A DNA stretch of 64,000 nt from contig NZ_FNVQ01000001.1 of the NCBI RefSeq assembly GCF_900108065.1, forward strand, positions 1,488,001 through 1,552,000. The letters run 5' to 3'. The notes under the pieces are model-generated. The model did no database searches. It was not told the origin of the DNA and saw only the letters and a list, made by a program, of their open reading frames with translations. A program made the position numbers and the translations under genes. This DNA is from Marinobacterium lutimaris. Lineage in GTDB: Bacteria > Pseudomonadota > Gammaproteobacteria > Pseudomonadales > Balneatricaceae. The stretch's first letter is position 1, and each line of letters opens with the position of its first letter. Shown piece after piece: positions 17,453 to 25,766 of this stretch.

Positions 17453-17923
17453 ATGACCACTATGACTACTCCCCGTGCCCGTTTTGGCCTTCAATTCTCG
17501 CTGATCGCCCGCCAATGGCGCCGCGTGATGCAAACACACCTGGCGTCCATCGGCCTGACCGATACCACCTGGGTCCCCCTGGTACACCTGAGCGAATGCG
17601 AAGATGGCATCACCCTGAAAGATTTGGCGTTACGGGTGGGGGTGGGCGGCTCCAGCCTGGTTCGTATCATCGACTCGCTGGAACGTGATGGGCTAATAGA
17701 ACGCAAACGCGATGCCGCCGATGGCCGCGCCAAACAGATCGTTCTGACACCGGCCGGGCAAAGCCGCGTTGACTGCATCCGTAACGAGCTCAGCCGCTTT
17801 GAGGAAACCCTGCTAATCGACCTGAGCGATGAAGAGCTGGAGGCAATGGCCGGTGCATTTGAGCGCCTGCAGAAGCGTCTTGATGCGTATGAGAGCAATG
17901 CGGGGGCAGAGGCTTCGACCTGA
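17453..17923 (+). CDS. MarR family transcriptional regulator
   Basis: A 156-residue winged-helix repressor. The recognition region reads ITLKDLALRVGVGGSSLVRIIDSLERDGLIERKRDAADGRAKQIVLT (about residues 45-95), with the wing DAADGRAK typical of MarR proteins. Terminal helices form the dimer interface. The family responds to phenolic or other small organic ligands and often represses efflux genes. The shared promoter element at 10334-10369 makes the FUSC-MATE operon the likely target, along with itself. No ribosome site precedes the ATG, in line with a leaderless message. A second ATG lies three codons in. Confidence 0.88.
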   Translation: MTTMTTPRARFGLQFSLIARQWRRVMQTHLASIGLTDTTWVPLVHLSECEDGITLKDLALRVGVGGSSLVRIIDSLERDGLIERKRDAADGRAKQIVLTPAGQSRVDCIRNELSRFEETLLIDLSDEELEAMAGAFERLQKRLDAYESNAGAEAST

Positions 17924-17929
17924 TCCGAG

Positions 17930-18211
17930 CTAATCCTGCTCTCTGACCGTGTAATGCCGCTCTACGTTGGTGGTGATCGCGCCCCAGGCCGATTGCCTTA
18001 CACGCTGCTGATGTAATTCAAATGCAGACTGGTCGACAAACTCCTCATAAACATTGAAAACGTTCGGGGCGCCGGGCTTCTGTGTCACCTGAAACAACAG
18101 GCACCCCTCCTCTTCGTGAGTTAACGCTATATGGGTTGGGAGCTCTGCGGATACGGCTTCGAGATCATCATCTGGAACGACGATATAACCCTCGAGGATT
18201 ATTTTGGACAT
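17930..18211 (-). CDS. Antibiotic biosynthesis monooxygenase (ABM) domain protein
   Basis: A 93-residue single-domain protein with the dimeric ferredoxin-like fold of ABM/YgiN proteins. Recognisable parts are the first strand IILEGYIVVPDDD, the HEEEGCLLFQVTQ strand, NVYEEFVDQSAFELHQ and the histidine of the last helix. Members oxidise quinols or related aromatic compounds, or act without a known reaction. It is convergent with the MarR gene, with only six bases between stops. If the exporter/dehydrogenase region handles aromatic compounds, this enzyme could belong to it; that is inference. The start at 18211 is preferred over 18232 because the domain begins there. Confidence 0.7.
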   Translation of the reverse strand: MSKIILEGYIVVPDDDLEAVSAELPTHIALTHEEEGCLLFQVTQKPGAPNVFNVYEEFVDQSAFELHQQRVRQSAWGAITTNVERHYTVREQD

Positions 18212-18295
18212 GCGGTTTCTCAATAATTTCAAATACGTAAGGTGCTGGCCACCAGGTTACAGCGATACGGATATAAGAATATCTCTAGTGCTTAG

Positions 18296-18841
18296 CTAAT
18301 GCCCGTGTTCGGTATTAGCCCGGCGTTGGCGCTCCCGTTCCTTCATCTCCTCCAGGCGCTCTTCGAGAGAGTTCAGCCCAAGCCGTGCACGGCGCTCATT
18401 AACGCCGGCGGCATCCTCGATAGGAAACGGCGTCGGCCAGCCCTCATCATCAATATCAAACTGGGTGCCGTAATACTGCGGCTTACCAGCTAGCGTACAT
18501 ACCCGATCCTGAAGGAACGCCAGTTGCCAGCCCGCGACATCGGACCGCCCAACAGCGGCTTCCAGCAAGCCGACACACTCCGCCATAAACTCAGGGTCTG
18601 AAACAGAATGCTGAGCCACCAGCCATGCCGCTTTGGCGCCCTCTTCACCCACTAACGAAATGCCGGGCCAGCCGTGCGCGCTGATCATCTCTTTCAGTCG
18701 GGAGGTATTGGCCTGGTGCAGGGCTTTTATCCGGGGATGATAAGCATCGGAGGGCAGCTCACCGGAGTCGAAAAGCTGCTGCAATAACTGCTGGTCTTCG
18801 GTCATCATGCTGATGAGTTCATCTGCGAGGCTTTGACTCAT
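18296..18841 (-). CDS. DUF6624 domain protein
   Basis: A 181-residue cytoplasmic protein of unknown function. The diagnostic pieces are HGWPGISLVGEEGAKAAWLVAQHSVSDPEFMAECVGLLEAA and the later LQDRVCTLAGKPQYYGTQF, which match the DUF6624 pattern. The C-terminal 30 residues are a charged helix rich in Arg and Glu (NSLEERLEEMKERERQRR). It stands alone between the ABM gene and the GST gene. Its biochemical role is not known. Confidence 0.7.
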   Translation of the reverse strand: MSQSLADELISMMTEDQQLLQQLFDSGELPSDAYHPRIKALHQANTSRLKEMISAHGWPGISLVGEEGAKAAWLVAQHSVSDPEFMAECVGLLEAAVGRSDVAGWQLAFLQDRVCTLAGKPQYYGTQFDIDDEGWPTPFPIEDAAGVNERRARLGLNSLEERLEEMKERERQRRANTEHGH

Positions 18842-19196
18842 GGATTCCTTTTCCTGCTAACACCCTGATTGCCTTTCACTTCTACGCCAATAACCACCCA
18901 ATCTATCGTGCCAGCGGGAAAGCTGATGGCAACCGCGACCTACAGGGCTAGATTGGCAATGCCCTGATGGGTTTCAAAGCCGGCCGTATACCGAGTTTTG
19001 ATGGGCTAGGTGCTGCGCCAGGTTCAGGGCTAACCAGGGTTCATCCTTGGTTCTTTTGAGGGCTTTACCCTATCTATTGGTAAAACCATCGTAGCGAGCG
19101 TGGGACGAAAAAGCAGTAAGCGATTGAAATAACCAGAGTTGTTATTGGCTATACCGGCTGCTTTGCACAGCCGATATAGCAACAGGCCAGCCTTTA
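18842..19196. other. Non-coding 355-bp gap
   Basis: I find no gene here. The only structure is an imperfect hairpin (19148-19180) just beyond the GST stop. Confidence 0.55.
19148..19180 (-). terminator. Hairpin after the GST gene
   Basis: GCTATACCGGCTG pairs with CAGCCGATATAGC over 13 bp with one mismatch and a 7-base loop. It lies 17 bases beyond the GST stop on the minus strand. There is no U tract, so it may protect the 3' end rather than terminate. Confidence 0.45.
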
Positions 19197-19790
19197 CTAA
19201 ATACCCGGCATATCGATGTAGCCCGGCAGCTGCTTGATACGCCCAATCCAGGCCTGAATGGCCGGATATTCGTCCAGCGTTACGCCACCCTCCCAACCCA
19301 GCGCCACATAAGGGAATACCGCCAGATCGGCAATCGTCGGGCGATCCAGAGCCAACCATTCATTGCGCTGCAGATGCTGCTCCAGCAACGGCAAAATGTG
19401 AGCACTGACGGCCAGAGCGCGCTCCTTATCCAGGGCTAAGCCGAATTTGTCGACCAGTCGCGCGGCATTGGGGCCGTTGAATATTTCGTTGGCAGCAGTC
19501 GACAGCCACTGCATCACCTCGCCTTGCTGGGCAGCGCCGTCCGGCCACCACTGGTGTCCACCGTATTGGCGCGCCAGGTACACCAGAATGGCTTGCGAAT
19601 CGCGCAATACCACCTCGCCATCCACTAGCACCGGCAATTCGCCAAACGGGTTGAGGTCGATCACCGGTAAGCGTTTGTGAGCACCGTCAAGGAAGTCGAC
19701 CGGCTCGATGTCGAGCTCCACACCAATCAGCGCCGCCAGCAGGCGCACCTTGTAGCAGTTACCGGAGAGTTCAAGATCGTAGAGTTTCAT
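19197..19790 (-). CDS. Glutathione S-transferase
   Basis: A 197-residue GST. The thioredoxin-like domain opens with MKLYDLELSGNCYKVRLLAAL, has the cis-proline segment GELPVLVDGEVVLRDSQAIL (about residues 50-70), and leads to an all-helical C-terminal domain with the N-capping motif TIADLAVFPYVAL. It conjugates or reduces electrophiles with glutathione in the cytoplasm; the substrate is unknown. AAAGG lies nine bases before the ATG. The VOC-family gene is 69 bases upstream on the same strand, and a LysR gene points the other way, so the three may form one detoxification unit. Confidence 0.88.
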   Translation of the reverse strand: MKLYDLELSGNCYKVRLLAALIGVELDIEPVDFLDGAHKRLPVIDLNPFGELPVLVDGEVVLRDSQAILVYLARQYGGHQWWPDGAAQQGEVMQWLSTAANEIFNGPNAARLVDKFGLALDKERALAVSAHILPLLEQHLQRNEWLALDRPTIADLAVFPYVALGWEGGVTLDEYPAIQAWIGRIKQLPGYIDMPGI

Positions 19791-19859
19791 TTCAATACCT
19801 TTGGGGTTTTATTGTTATCTAACGGTGGTTAAATCCGCACCGGCTCGGGAAATCAACGG

Positions 19860-20276
19860 TCACGACTCAGGCACAGCCAACAGCTGATTGAATTCCAGCA
19901 CGTTACGGTCAGGGTCGCGGATAAACAGAGTGATGCGTCGCGGGCCAATTGGATGAATACCTTCGGTAATGGCGATGCCCTGCTGATCAAGCCAATCTTT
20001 CATGGCGTGGAGGTCATCCACTACAAACGCGGCGTGAGTGACGCCGGGCAGTTTGACCGGCTCGTCGAGCAACGCATTACGCCCGCACCGCGCCTTGCTC
20101 GCATTGAAAATAAGATTAATGCGCACGCCGTCCGGCGATTCCATTTCATTGGCTTCATAGGCGCCAAAGCAGCGCACCTCTTCAAAGCCCAACTGCTGGT
20201 AAAACGCCACCGCAGTCTGGCGGTCGCTGACACGAATTCCGACATGGTCGAAGGCACGAATAGCTTGTGGGTTCAC
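19860..20276 (-). CDS. VOC (glyoxalase/dioxygenase) family protein
   Basis: A 138-residue vicinal-oxygen-chelate protein. The first module starts at IRAFDHVGIRVSDRQTAVAFYQQLGF and the second at PGVTHAAFVVDDLHAMKDWL; the C-terminal strand ends RDPDRNVLEFNQ. Metal-ligand candidates are the His of FDHVGI, the His of THAAF and the Glu of LEF. I place the start at a GTG (20276) with GGAG in good spacing. An ATG at 20381 or further upstream would prepend residues with no family match and run into the divergent LysR gene. It is probably cotranscribed with the GST gene downstream. Confidence 0.78.
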   Translation of the reverse strand: MNPQAIRAFDHVGIRVSDRQTAVAFYQQLGFEEVRCFGAYEANEMESPDGVRINLIFNASKARCGRNALLDEPVKLPGVTHAAFVVDDLHAMKDWLDQQGIAITEGIHPIGPRRITLFIRDPDRNVLEFNQLLAVPES

Positions 20277-20402
20277 AACGGGCTCCAAAGTACGAGAAGA
20301 CGCCCCCAGTAAACGCCTTTCGGACAGTGCAATAAATGTCGCTGGGCTGTAAGGTTTATTGAGTTTTTTGCACAAATACATTTTTACGGTGGGCAGACGG
20401 CG
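20277..20402. promoter_or_regulatory. Divergent promoter region of VOC-GST and lysR
   Basis: A 126-bp spacer between a LysR gene and the divergent VOC gene is the usual site of LysR control. I could not pick a single convincing T-N11-A dyad by eye. Confidence 0.4.
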
Positions 20403-21341
20403 ATGGATAAGCTCAAAGCCATGACAACCTTTGTGGCGATTGTGGATCACGGCAGCATGAGTGCAGCAGCAGAGCAGCTATCTCGCTCCCCCGCTGCGGT
20501 GGTGCGAAGCCTGGCCGAACTGGAAAAGCAGCTCGGCGTGCGCTTGCTAAATCGCAGTACCCGCAGACTGGCGCTGACCGATGAGGGACGTGACTACCTG
20601 CAACACTGCAGGCAGATTCTGGCAGACATCGATGCGGCCGAATTCCAGCTCGACAGCCGACGGGCCAACCCGGCAGGCAAGTTAGCGATCACCGCGCCGA
20701 TCATGTTCGGTCGCTTGCATATTGCCCCGGTGCTGACCCAATGGCTGCAACAACACCCTTCCATGAGTGCCGAGCTGACCTTGCTCGATCGTACCGTCGA
20801 TCTGATTGAGGAAGGCTTTGATCTGGCTTTGCGCATAGGATGGTTGGCCGACTCATCGCTGGTTGCCAAGCCTGTCGGGGCCGTGAAGTGGGTTCTGTGC
20901 GCGAGCCCGACGCTGCTTGAATCCCTGCAGCTGAAATATGGAGCGATTAAACAGCCCGATCAGTTAAGCCAGCTACCAACGCTTGGCTTTGCGGCCGCTG
21001 GCAACCAGTGGCAATTTAACGAACATGGCCGCGATCTAAGCGTGCCAGTTAATCCGCTATTCACCTGTAATCAGATCGATACCCTGCTCCAGGCCTGCCG
21101 CGATGGTCTTGGAATAATCCGGGTATTGTCGTATCAAGCGCAACGGGATTTTGAACGAGGCACCCTGGTCCCCCTGTTCCCCGACTTCGGCCCGGCGCCA
21201 TTGCCGGTTCAATTCGTGATGCCGCACAACCGGCTGGTTTCACCCAGAGTGCGGAGCTTTTTGAGGAGCGCGACAGAGCCTCTGCAACAGCGCCTCACGA
21301 CGGTAGAAACCACGCTATCTGCTTGCTCCATATCCCTGTAG
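20403..21341 (+). CDS. LysR family regulator
   Basis: A 312-residue LysR-type regulator. The winged helix occupies residues 1-60 (MTTFVAIVDHGSMSAAAEQLSRSPAAVVRSLAELEKQLGVRLLNRSTRRLALT). A linker helix and a periplasmic-binding-protein-like effector domain follow. It is of the AaeR/DsdC-like subgroup in which the regulator is divergent from its targets; here those would be the VOC and GST genes. The effector is unknown. The ATG at 20403 is the only start giving a full helix-turn-helix. Confidence 0.9.
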   Translation: MDKLKAMTTFVAIVDHGSMSAAAEQLSRSPAAVVRSLAELEKQLGVRLLNRSTRRLALTDEGRDYLQHCRQILADIDAAEFQLDSRRANPAGKLAITAPIMFGRLHIAPVLTQWLQQHPSMSAELTLLDRTVDLIEEGFDLALRIGWLADSSLVAKPVGAVKWVLCASPTLLESLQLKYGAIKQPDQLSQLPTLGFAAAGNQWQFNEHGRDLSVPVNPLFTCNQIDTLLQACRDGLGIIRVLSYQAQRDFERGTLVPLFPDFGPAPLPVQFVMPHNRLVSPRVRSFLRSATEPLQQRLTTVETTLSACSISL

Positions 21342-21477
21342 TCCTGACGGCAGGTGAGCCTTGGCGATGTGAATACAACGGTGATTGACACCCATCTATT
21401 GAAGCAAGCTGCTCTGGGAGTGCGGAGTTCCCTTCTCATAAAAGGCCCTACAGCGGGAGCTGGCCCCTGTCTCCGCC

Positions 21478-23013
21478 TCAACTGTCGTTCTGTGCCTCAA
21501 TAAGCGCGACCAGATCTTTGAAGCTAGTCGGTTTACCGAACAGGTAGCCCTGACCATAATGCACCCCTACATCGACCAGTGCCTTTTGCTGCCTGCTGGT
21601 TTCGATACCTTCGGCAACCACTTCCGCGCCTATTTTAGCGGCGATATCGACAATATGCGGGATCAACGTAGAACGCACCGAGCCCCCATCCATAGCGCTG
21701 ATAAAGCTGCGATCAATCTTCAGGGTATTGCATTGAAAGTCCCGGATCTGGCTCAGGTTCGAATACCCGGTGCCGAAGTCATCGACCGCGACCTGGAAGC
21801 CATTCTCTGCCATGGTCACCAGCACGTCTGAGCTCTCCAGCGTGGAGAGGCGCTCATTCTCGGTCACTTCAAGCACATACTGAATGCCCTCCCGTTGTAG
21901 CTCACTGCTGGAGAGCAACTCCAGTATGCGGGCATTCTCGATATCCTGGGCGAAGAAGTTGATATTGATCTTGAACGGCTTCGGCAATATAGCGATTGAC
22001 CCCACATCATCCAGCATTCGGTTGATGATCAGCTGCGTAAAGGGCCAGGTTTTGTTTCTGGAATGAATCACCGGAATAAACAGATCGGGGCCTATATCGC
22101 CATTAGCATCCCGGAAACGGGCCAAAGCCTCACAGCCGATAATCTTGCCGCTGCGAAGCTCTACGATGGGTTGATAAAGGCAATGAAAGGCATCGGCATT
22201 AAGCCCACGCATGACCCGTGCCTCGGTGGAACGGTAACGGCGGATAAAGCTCGCAACGCCTAACGCGCTGAACAGCGCCAATAAAAACGAAACGGCCACC
22301 CAGCCCACCAGAGCCTGGTAATACTGCCGGTGGAAAAACAGATTGGTCGCAGTAATCGTGATACAGAACGGCAGGGTCTTTATGCAGTCGTGTACTTTGA
22401 ATGCTTTACCCAGTCTGCGCGCAGGCCCTGCAGCAACGAGACTGTCTTCCAGACGACTGGTTACTCCGTCCGCCACATCGAGACGCCAGGCGGTATCCAG
22501 AGTAACCAGTTTCTCAAGAAAATCACGATGGATAACCCCGCTGAAGCTACCGGACTGGATAACCATCGCCTGAAGCTCTTTATCGGTCAGCCGGATCGGC
22601 ACATCTATCCAGACCGAAGCGCCACTGTCGGTAATAAAATCCGGCTCTTCAATCTTTACGGCCTGCTCCAGCCGCCCCAACGCGGCGCTGCAGATCAGAT
22701 ACCCCTCTTTTACAAAACTGACGCCCTTGATGTTGGCTGAGACAAACATCGCCTGGCGCATCTCAAGCAGCGTATCGGCATCGCAATCCTGACTGCGGCC
22801 GGCATCGAGTGCATTAAGCGTATCGAGTGTCGACAGTACATCGTCGGCGACCACTTCGATCTGATTCAGACTGGCGCTAGCCTGACGCTGAAGAGAAGCC
22901 TCAAAGTCCCCTTTTAACAGGATGTAGCTGGTGAAATAGGTCGACAGGCCCACAAGTACGCTGATGAAAATCACGCAGACCTTGTCAAATACTCCGTTTG
23001 CAGTGCTGTTCAC
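21478..23013 (-). CDS. CSS-EAL c-di-GMP phosphodiesterase
   Basis: A 511-residue membrane phosphodiesterase. A first membrane helix (residues 10-32) leads to a periplasmic CSS-motif sensing domain with cysteines in SQDCDAD and YLICSA. A second helix (about 235-257) leads to a cytoplasmic EAL domain. Catalytic parts are present: CEALARF, NINFFAQ, EVTENE, DDFGTGYSN, the Lys of LKIDRSF, and VVAEGIET. In E. coli PdeC-type proteins the periplasmic cysteines set activity by redox state. The gene is convergent with the LysR gene and alone, so its input is presumably envelope redox state. Confidence 0.92.
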   Translation of the reverse strand: MNSTANGVFDKVCVIFISVLVGLSTYFTSYILLKGDFEASLQRQASASLNQIEVVADDVLSTLDTLNALDAGRSQDCDADTLLEMRQAMFVSANIKGVSFVKEGYLICSAALGRLEQAVKIEEPDFITDSGASVWIDVPIRLTDKELQAMVIQSGSFSGVIHRDFLEKLVTLDTAWRLDVADGVTSRLEDSLVAAGPARRLGKAFKVHDCIKTLPFCITITATNLFFHRQYYQALVGWVAVSFLLALFSALGVASFIRRYRSTEARVMRGLNADAFHCLYQPIVELRSGKIIGCEALARFRDANGDIGPDLFIPVIHSRNKTWPFTQLIINRMLDDVGSIAILPKPFKININFFAQDIENARILELLSSSELQREGIQYVLEVTENERLSTLESSDVLVTMAENGFQVAVDDFGTGYSNLSQIRDFQCNTLKIDRSFISAMDGGSVRSTLIPHIVDIAAKIGAEVVAEGIETSRQQKALVDVGVHYGQGYLFGKPTSFKDLVALIEAQNDS

Positions 23014-23377
23014 CCTAGGCCCCTACTCAGACACTTTCCGTGTGGTTATCCGCTAACCCGAATGCAATCCACCGCACTTTGGGATCAGCTGCCTTTCGAT
23101 AATCCTGTTCTTATATCTTTGCGTTAAGGGTCCTGTAGCTCAATCCAGCCCAGCGCTGAACCACCAGGGAGCCCTGCGCCTTAGCCTTTAATAGATCGCA
23201 TGTTCTCGGGAGCAACATTTCCATCACGCTCCCAGATTATAGATCGCCAGGGGGGCACAGATGACCGAGTGACGGGAATGAACTCGCTGGCCGCAGCGAG
23301 CCGCGGCTGGCTCACTTTTTGGGCGGAGGTGCTCTGGCTATCTGAGGCAGCCACTGAGCGAAGATAACAGCCTGTGG
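23014..23377. other. Non-coding 364-bp gap left of the integron
   Basis: No gene is supported. Two small hairpins near 23289-23314 (CGCTG-GCCG-CAGCG, then GAGCC-GCGGCT-GGCTC) are followed by five Ts on the plus strand. A hairpin with two extra bases (GGCT-GT-TATCT with AGATA-GCC, minus strand, about 23337-23373) lies just beyond the small membrane gene and could be a degenerate cassette end. Confidence 0.45.
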
Positions 23378-23623
23378 CTATGCGTTATTACTGCACCGCC
23401 GCCGATTGATAAGATACAAGACTAAGCTGAAGAACGCCCCGCCTGCGACACAGACAACCGCAAACCAACCGACCCACAACATGAACAAATAAAGCCAGTC
23501 CACCGAACCATCACTGTGGAGTTCACATTGAACGTTGTGTTGCCAGCCGATGTAACTCATTAGCAAACCAACTAATGCTCCAACTACACTGCTGGTTTTA
23601 AGGGCCGTTGCTATCGTTTTCAT
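23378..23623 (-). CDS. Small hydrophobic protein, possible integron cassette
   Basis: An 81-residue protein with one membrane helix near residues 10-27 and a long hydrophobic segment at 44-72 that could cross once or twice; a basic tail (NRRRCSNNA) ends it. I do not recognise a family. It follows an attC-like hairpin by about 24 bases and is transcribed away from the integrase pseudogene. Small membrane proteins of this kind are common in chromosomal integron cassettes. There is no Shine-Dalgarno site before the ATG. Confidence 0.5.
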   Translation of the reverse strand: MKTIATALKTSSVVGALVGLLMSYIGWQHNVQCELHSDGSVDWLYLFMLWVGWFAVVCVAGGAFFSLVLYLINRRRCSNNA

Positions 23624-23644
23624 GTCAATGTGGGTACATTAGGC

Positions 23645-23693
23645 CTGTAACACTTGACCGGAAAAGCGTAGTTTTTTTGGGTCAAGTGCTTAC
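23645..23693 (-). other. attC-like hairpin between two cassette-like genes
   Basis: CACTTGACC (23651-23659) and GGTCAAGTG (23680-23688) form a perfect 9-bp stem. One base (C23689) is extrahelical, and GTAA/TTAC extends the stem outward. On the minus strand the structure ends in GTTACAG (23651-23645). A cassette core should read GTTRRRY, so only the GTT is canonical. Imperfect stems with unpaired bases are typical of attC. An ordinary terminator is the alternative; a run of seven Ts lies in the loop. Confidence 0.4.
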
Positions 23694-23704
23694 GTTTTTT
23701 ATGC

Positions 23705-24604
23705 CTATTTCTTTAAGTTCATGTATTTTTTACATACCCACTTGAATTGTTCTGTAGGAATGTATTCCGCATGTTGAGGAATGGGTTGGTCCTCTGTTCC
23801 TTCACCTATAAATAGCAAAGGAGATGTATCCTTTGGAATCCCAAAAATTTTGTAAAATGTAGATATATAAGAATTACACGATATTAGATCTTCAGCGTGT
23901 AGATCAATATATTTAACCAGTAATTTTTTAAGGATACCGAAATAAATATCTACAAGAGGAATGATATCTATATTTTCACCCTGATTTTCTATTTCCGCCC
24001 TTAATTTTCTCCAATTAAAATCATCTTCCAAAAGGCTATTTCGAGACACATACACAGATAATTCAATAGACTTATCGTTTGTGAGCATATTATCTATTAA
24101 AACATTATGCCCTGATATAGGAAGACCATAATGCTGAGAGTAATTCCGTAGATCGTACATAAATCGATAGGCAAAACTCTCTTCATGCATACTTCGTCTA
24201 TACTCATTCCATGAAGCTAGCTCACTAGATTTTTTACCAAATACTTTTTTAATAAGCACTTCACTATTAGTTAAATATAAACTAGCAGAAGCTAGAAAGT
24301 TACTAACTCTCTGAGCAAAAATCACCATAGCATCAAGTGATTCATCAACAACTATAGGACTAGGTGCTTTCACACTTTTTAGGTCTTCGATATGCTCTTC
24401 AACTGAAGATTTAATTTCATGAATATTATTTTGAACAATCTCGAAAGAAGTAATAGCTGGTTTTATTTTATTTATTACGTCTGTTATATGGTTCAACTCA
24501 GCATAGCATTCATCATCGAAGTCTTGGCTGTGAATGGAAATATCAAAACCGCCATTTTCCCCTTCTTTAAAAAAGCCTACTCTTCGACGAATACTTGAAC
24601 TCAC
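23705..24604 (-). CDS. AT-rich protein with HEPN-like RxxxxH motif
   Basis: A 299-residue protein I cannot assign to a named family. It is largely helical. Residues 153-158 read RNYSQH inside YDLRNYSQHYGL, which is the R-[N/D/H]-x3-H signature of HEPN ribonucleases. Helices rich in Glu/Lys precede it, and the C-terminal half contains DIYFGILKKLLVKYIDLH. The coding region is far more AT-rich than its neighbours, a sign of transfer. It starts with GTG behind GGAGAAA and lies in the first-cassette position next to a decayed integron integrase. The HEPN call rests on the motif and helical context only. Confidence 0.6.
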   Translation of the reverse strand: MSSSIRRRVGFFKEGENGGFDISIHSQDFDDECYAELNHITDVINKIKPAITSFEIVQNNIHEIKSSVEEHIEDLKSVKAPSPIVVDESLDAMVIFAQRVSNFLASASLYLTNSEVLIKKVFGKKSSELASWNEYRRSMHEESFAYRFMYDLRNYSQHYGLPISGHNVLIDNMLTNDKSIELSVYVSRNSLLEDDFNWRKLRAEIENQGENIDIIPLVDIYFGILKKLLVKYIDLHAEDLISCNSYISTFYKIFGIPKDTSPLLFIGEGTEDQPIPQHAEYIPTEQFKWVCKKYMNLKK

Positions 24605-24625
24605 GATGATACTTTCTCCATATAA

Positions 24626-24641
24626 GCATAACAGCCTGTTA
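24626..24641 (-). other. Candidate integron attI core next to the first cassette
   Basis: On the minus strand the sequence reads TAACAG-G-CTGTTATGC, a perfect 6-bp inverted repeat ending in GTTATGC (24632-24626). This resembles the recombination core GTTRRRY except at one purine position. It lies 22 bases before the GTG of the HEPN-like gene and 78 bases from the integrase ATG, the expected place for attI. Confidence 0.4.
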
Positions 24642-24718
24642 AAGGGGCATCGTGCTCGACGGATGCCAGCTCCAGGGGATACAACGTTTTCAAAAATTTC
24701 ATGGATAAGGTGTTACAC

Positions 24719-25714
24719 ATGGCAAGATCCCCTTTTCTTCAATCCGTCGAAAATTATATGCGGGTACACCGTTACAGCCGGCGGACCATTGATTCCTACC
24801 TGTACTGGATCAAATTTTTCATTCTGTTCTGGAACAAACGGCATCCGTCCGAGCTTGGTGATGCTGAGATCGAGGGTTTTCTTACCTTTCTCGCGACGGA
24901 GCGCAACGTATCGGCGGGCAGCTAAGCATTGGCGTTGAATGCGATCGTATTCCTGTAAACCAAATTTCTGAAACAAACGGTAGGCGACGTCTCCGGCTTC
25001 AGCAGGTCTCAACGACAACCTAAACTGCCAGTCGTTTTGACACATAACGAGGTGAGTGCATTGCTCTCGACGCTCAGCGGACACCACTACCTTATGGCCG
25101 CTTTGCTTTACGGATCTGGGTTGCGGCGTATCGAACTTATTCGCCTTAGAGTGAAAGATGTCGATTTTAGCTTTTGACAGATTACGCGGCAGATTCGAGT
25201 GAACTACGGCAAAGGCGGCAAGCACCGACTTGCAACCTTGGCTGATGAACTCCCTGAACCTTTGAATAGCCAGGTAAAGAAAGTTAAAGCCTTCCTGGGG
25301 ATGGATAAAGCTGCCGATGGGTATTCCGGCGTATGGTTGCCAGATGCACTGGCCCGGAAATATCCAAGCGCACCTTTTGAGCTTGGTTGGCACTATCTCT
25401 TCCCTGCCTCTCGCTTGAGTATCGATCCTGAAAGCGGCTGTTTACGGCGACATCACTTTGACGAGCATAACCTTAATAAAATTGTGAAGAAAGCGGCCAG
25501 GGAATCCGGCATCAGGAAGAATGTCTCCTGTCATACCCTAAGACATTCATTTGCGACTCACCTGCTGGAGTCGGGAGTAGATATCCGAAGTGTCCAACAG
25601 CAACTCGGCCATGCCGATGTAAAGACCACAGAGATATACACCCATGTATTAAAGCAAGGCACTCAGGGTGTGAGGAGTCCACTGAGTGGACTGACCCGGC
25701 AAAGGGAAAACTAA
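24719..25714 (+). pseudogene. intI: Integron integrase IntI, inactivated by three stops
   Basis: A full-length tyrosine recombinase of the integron type, open in one frame except for TAA at 24923, TAA at 24956 and TGA at 25175. The N-terminus (ARSPFLQSVENYMRVHRYS ... RHPSELG) and the catalytic domain ([44 protein letters not shown]) are clear. The IntI-specific insertion ([17 protein letters not shown] ... [19 protein letters not shown]) separates it from other Xer-like recombinases. About eight extra residues seem to lie near the third stop (QITRQIRV). No frameshift is needed, so decay looks recent or the stops may be read through; loss of function is the simple reading. Confidence 0.92.
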
Positions 25715-25766
25715 GAACGCCCTCGCTTTCGCCTGGTAACCAACAGCATCAACTTCTCAGACACGC

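Noticed and set aside
19030-19359. 109-codon frame overlapping the GST gene
   Set aside because: Most of it lies out of frame inside the GST coding region; no independent support.
23289-23314. Terminator on the plus strand left of the integron
   Set aside because: Two short hairpins and five Ts are present, but no plus-strand gene ends there; mentioned only in the gap entry.
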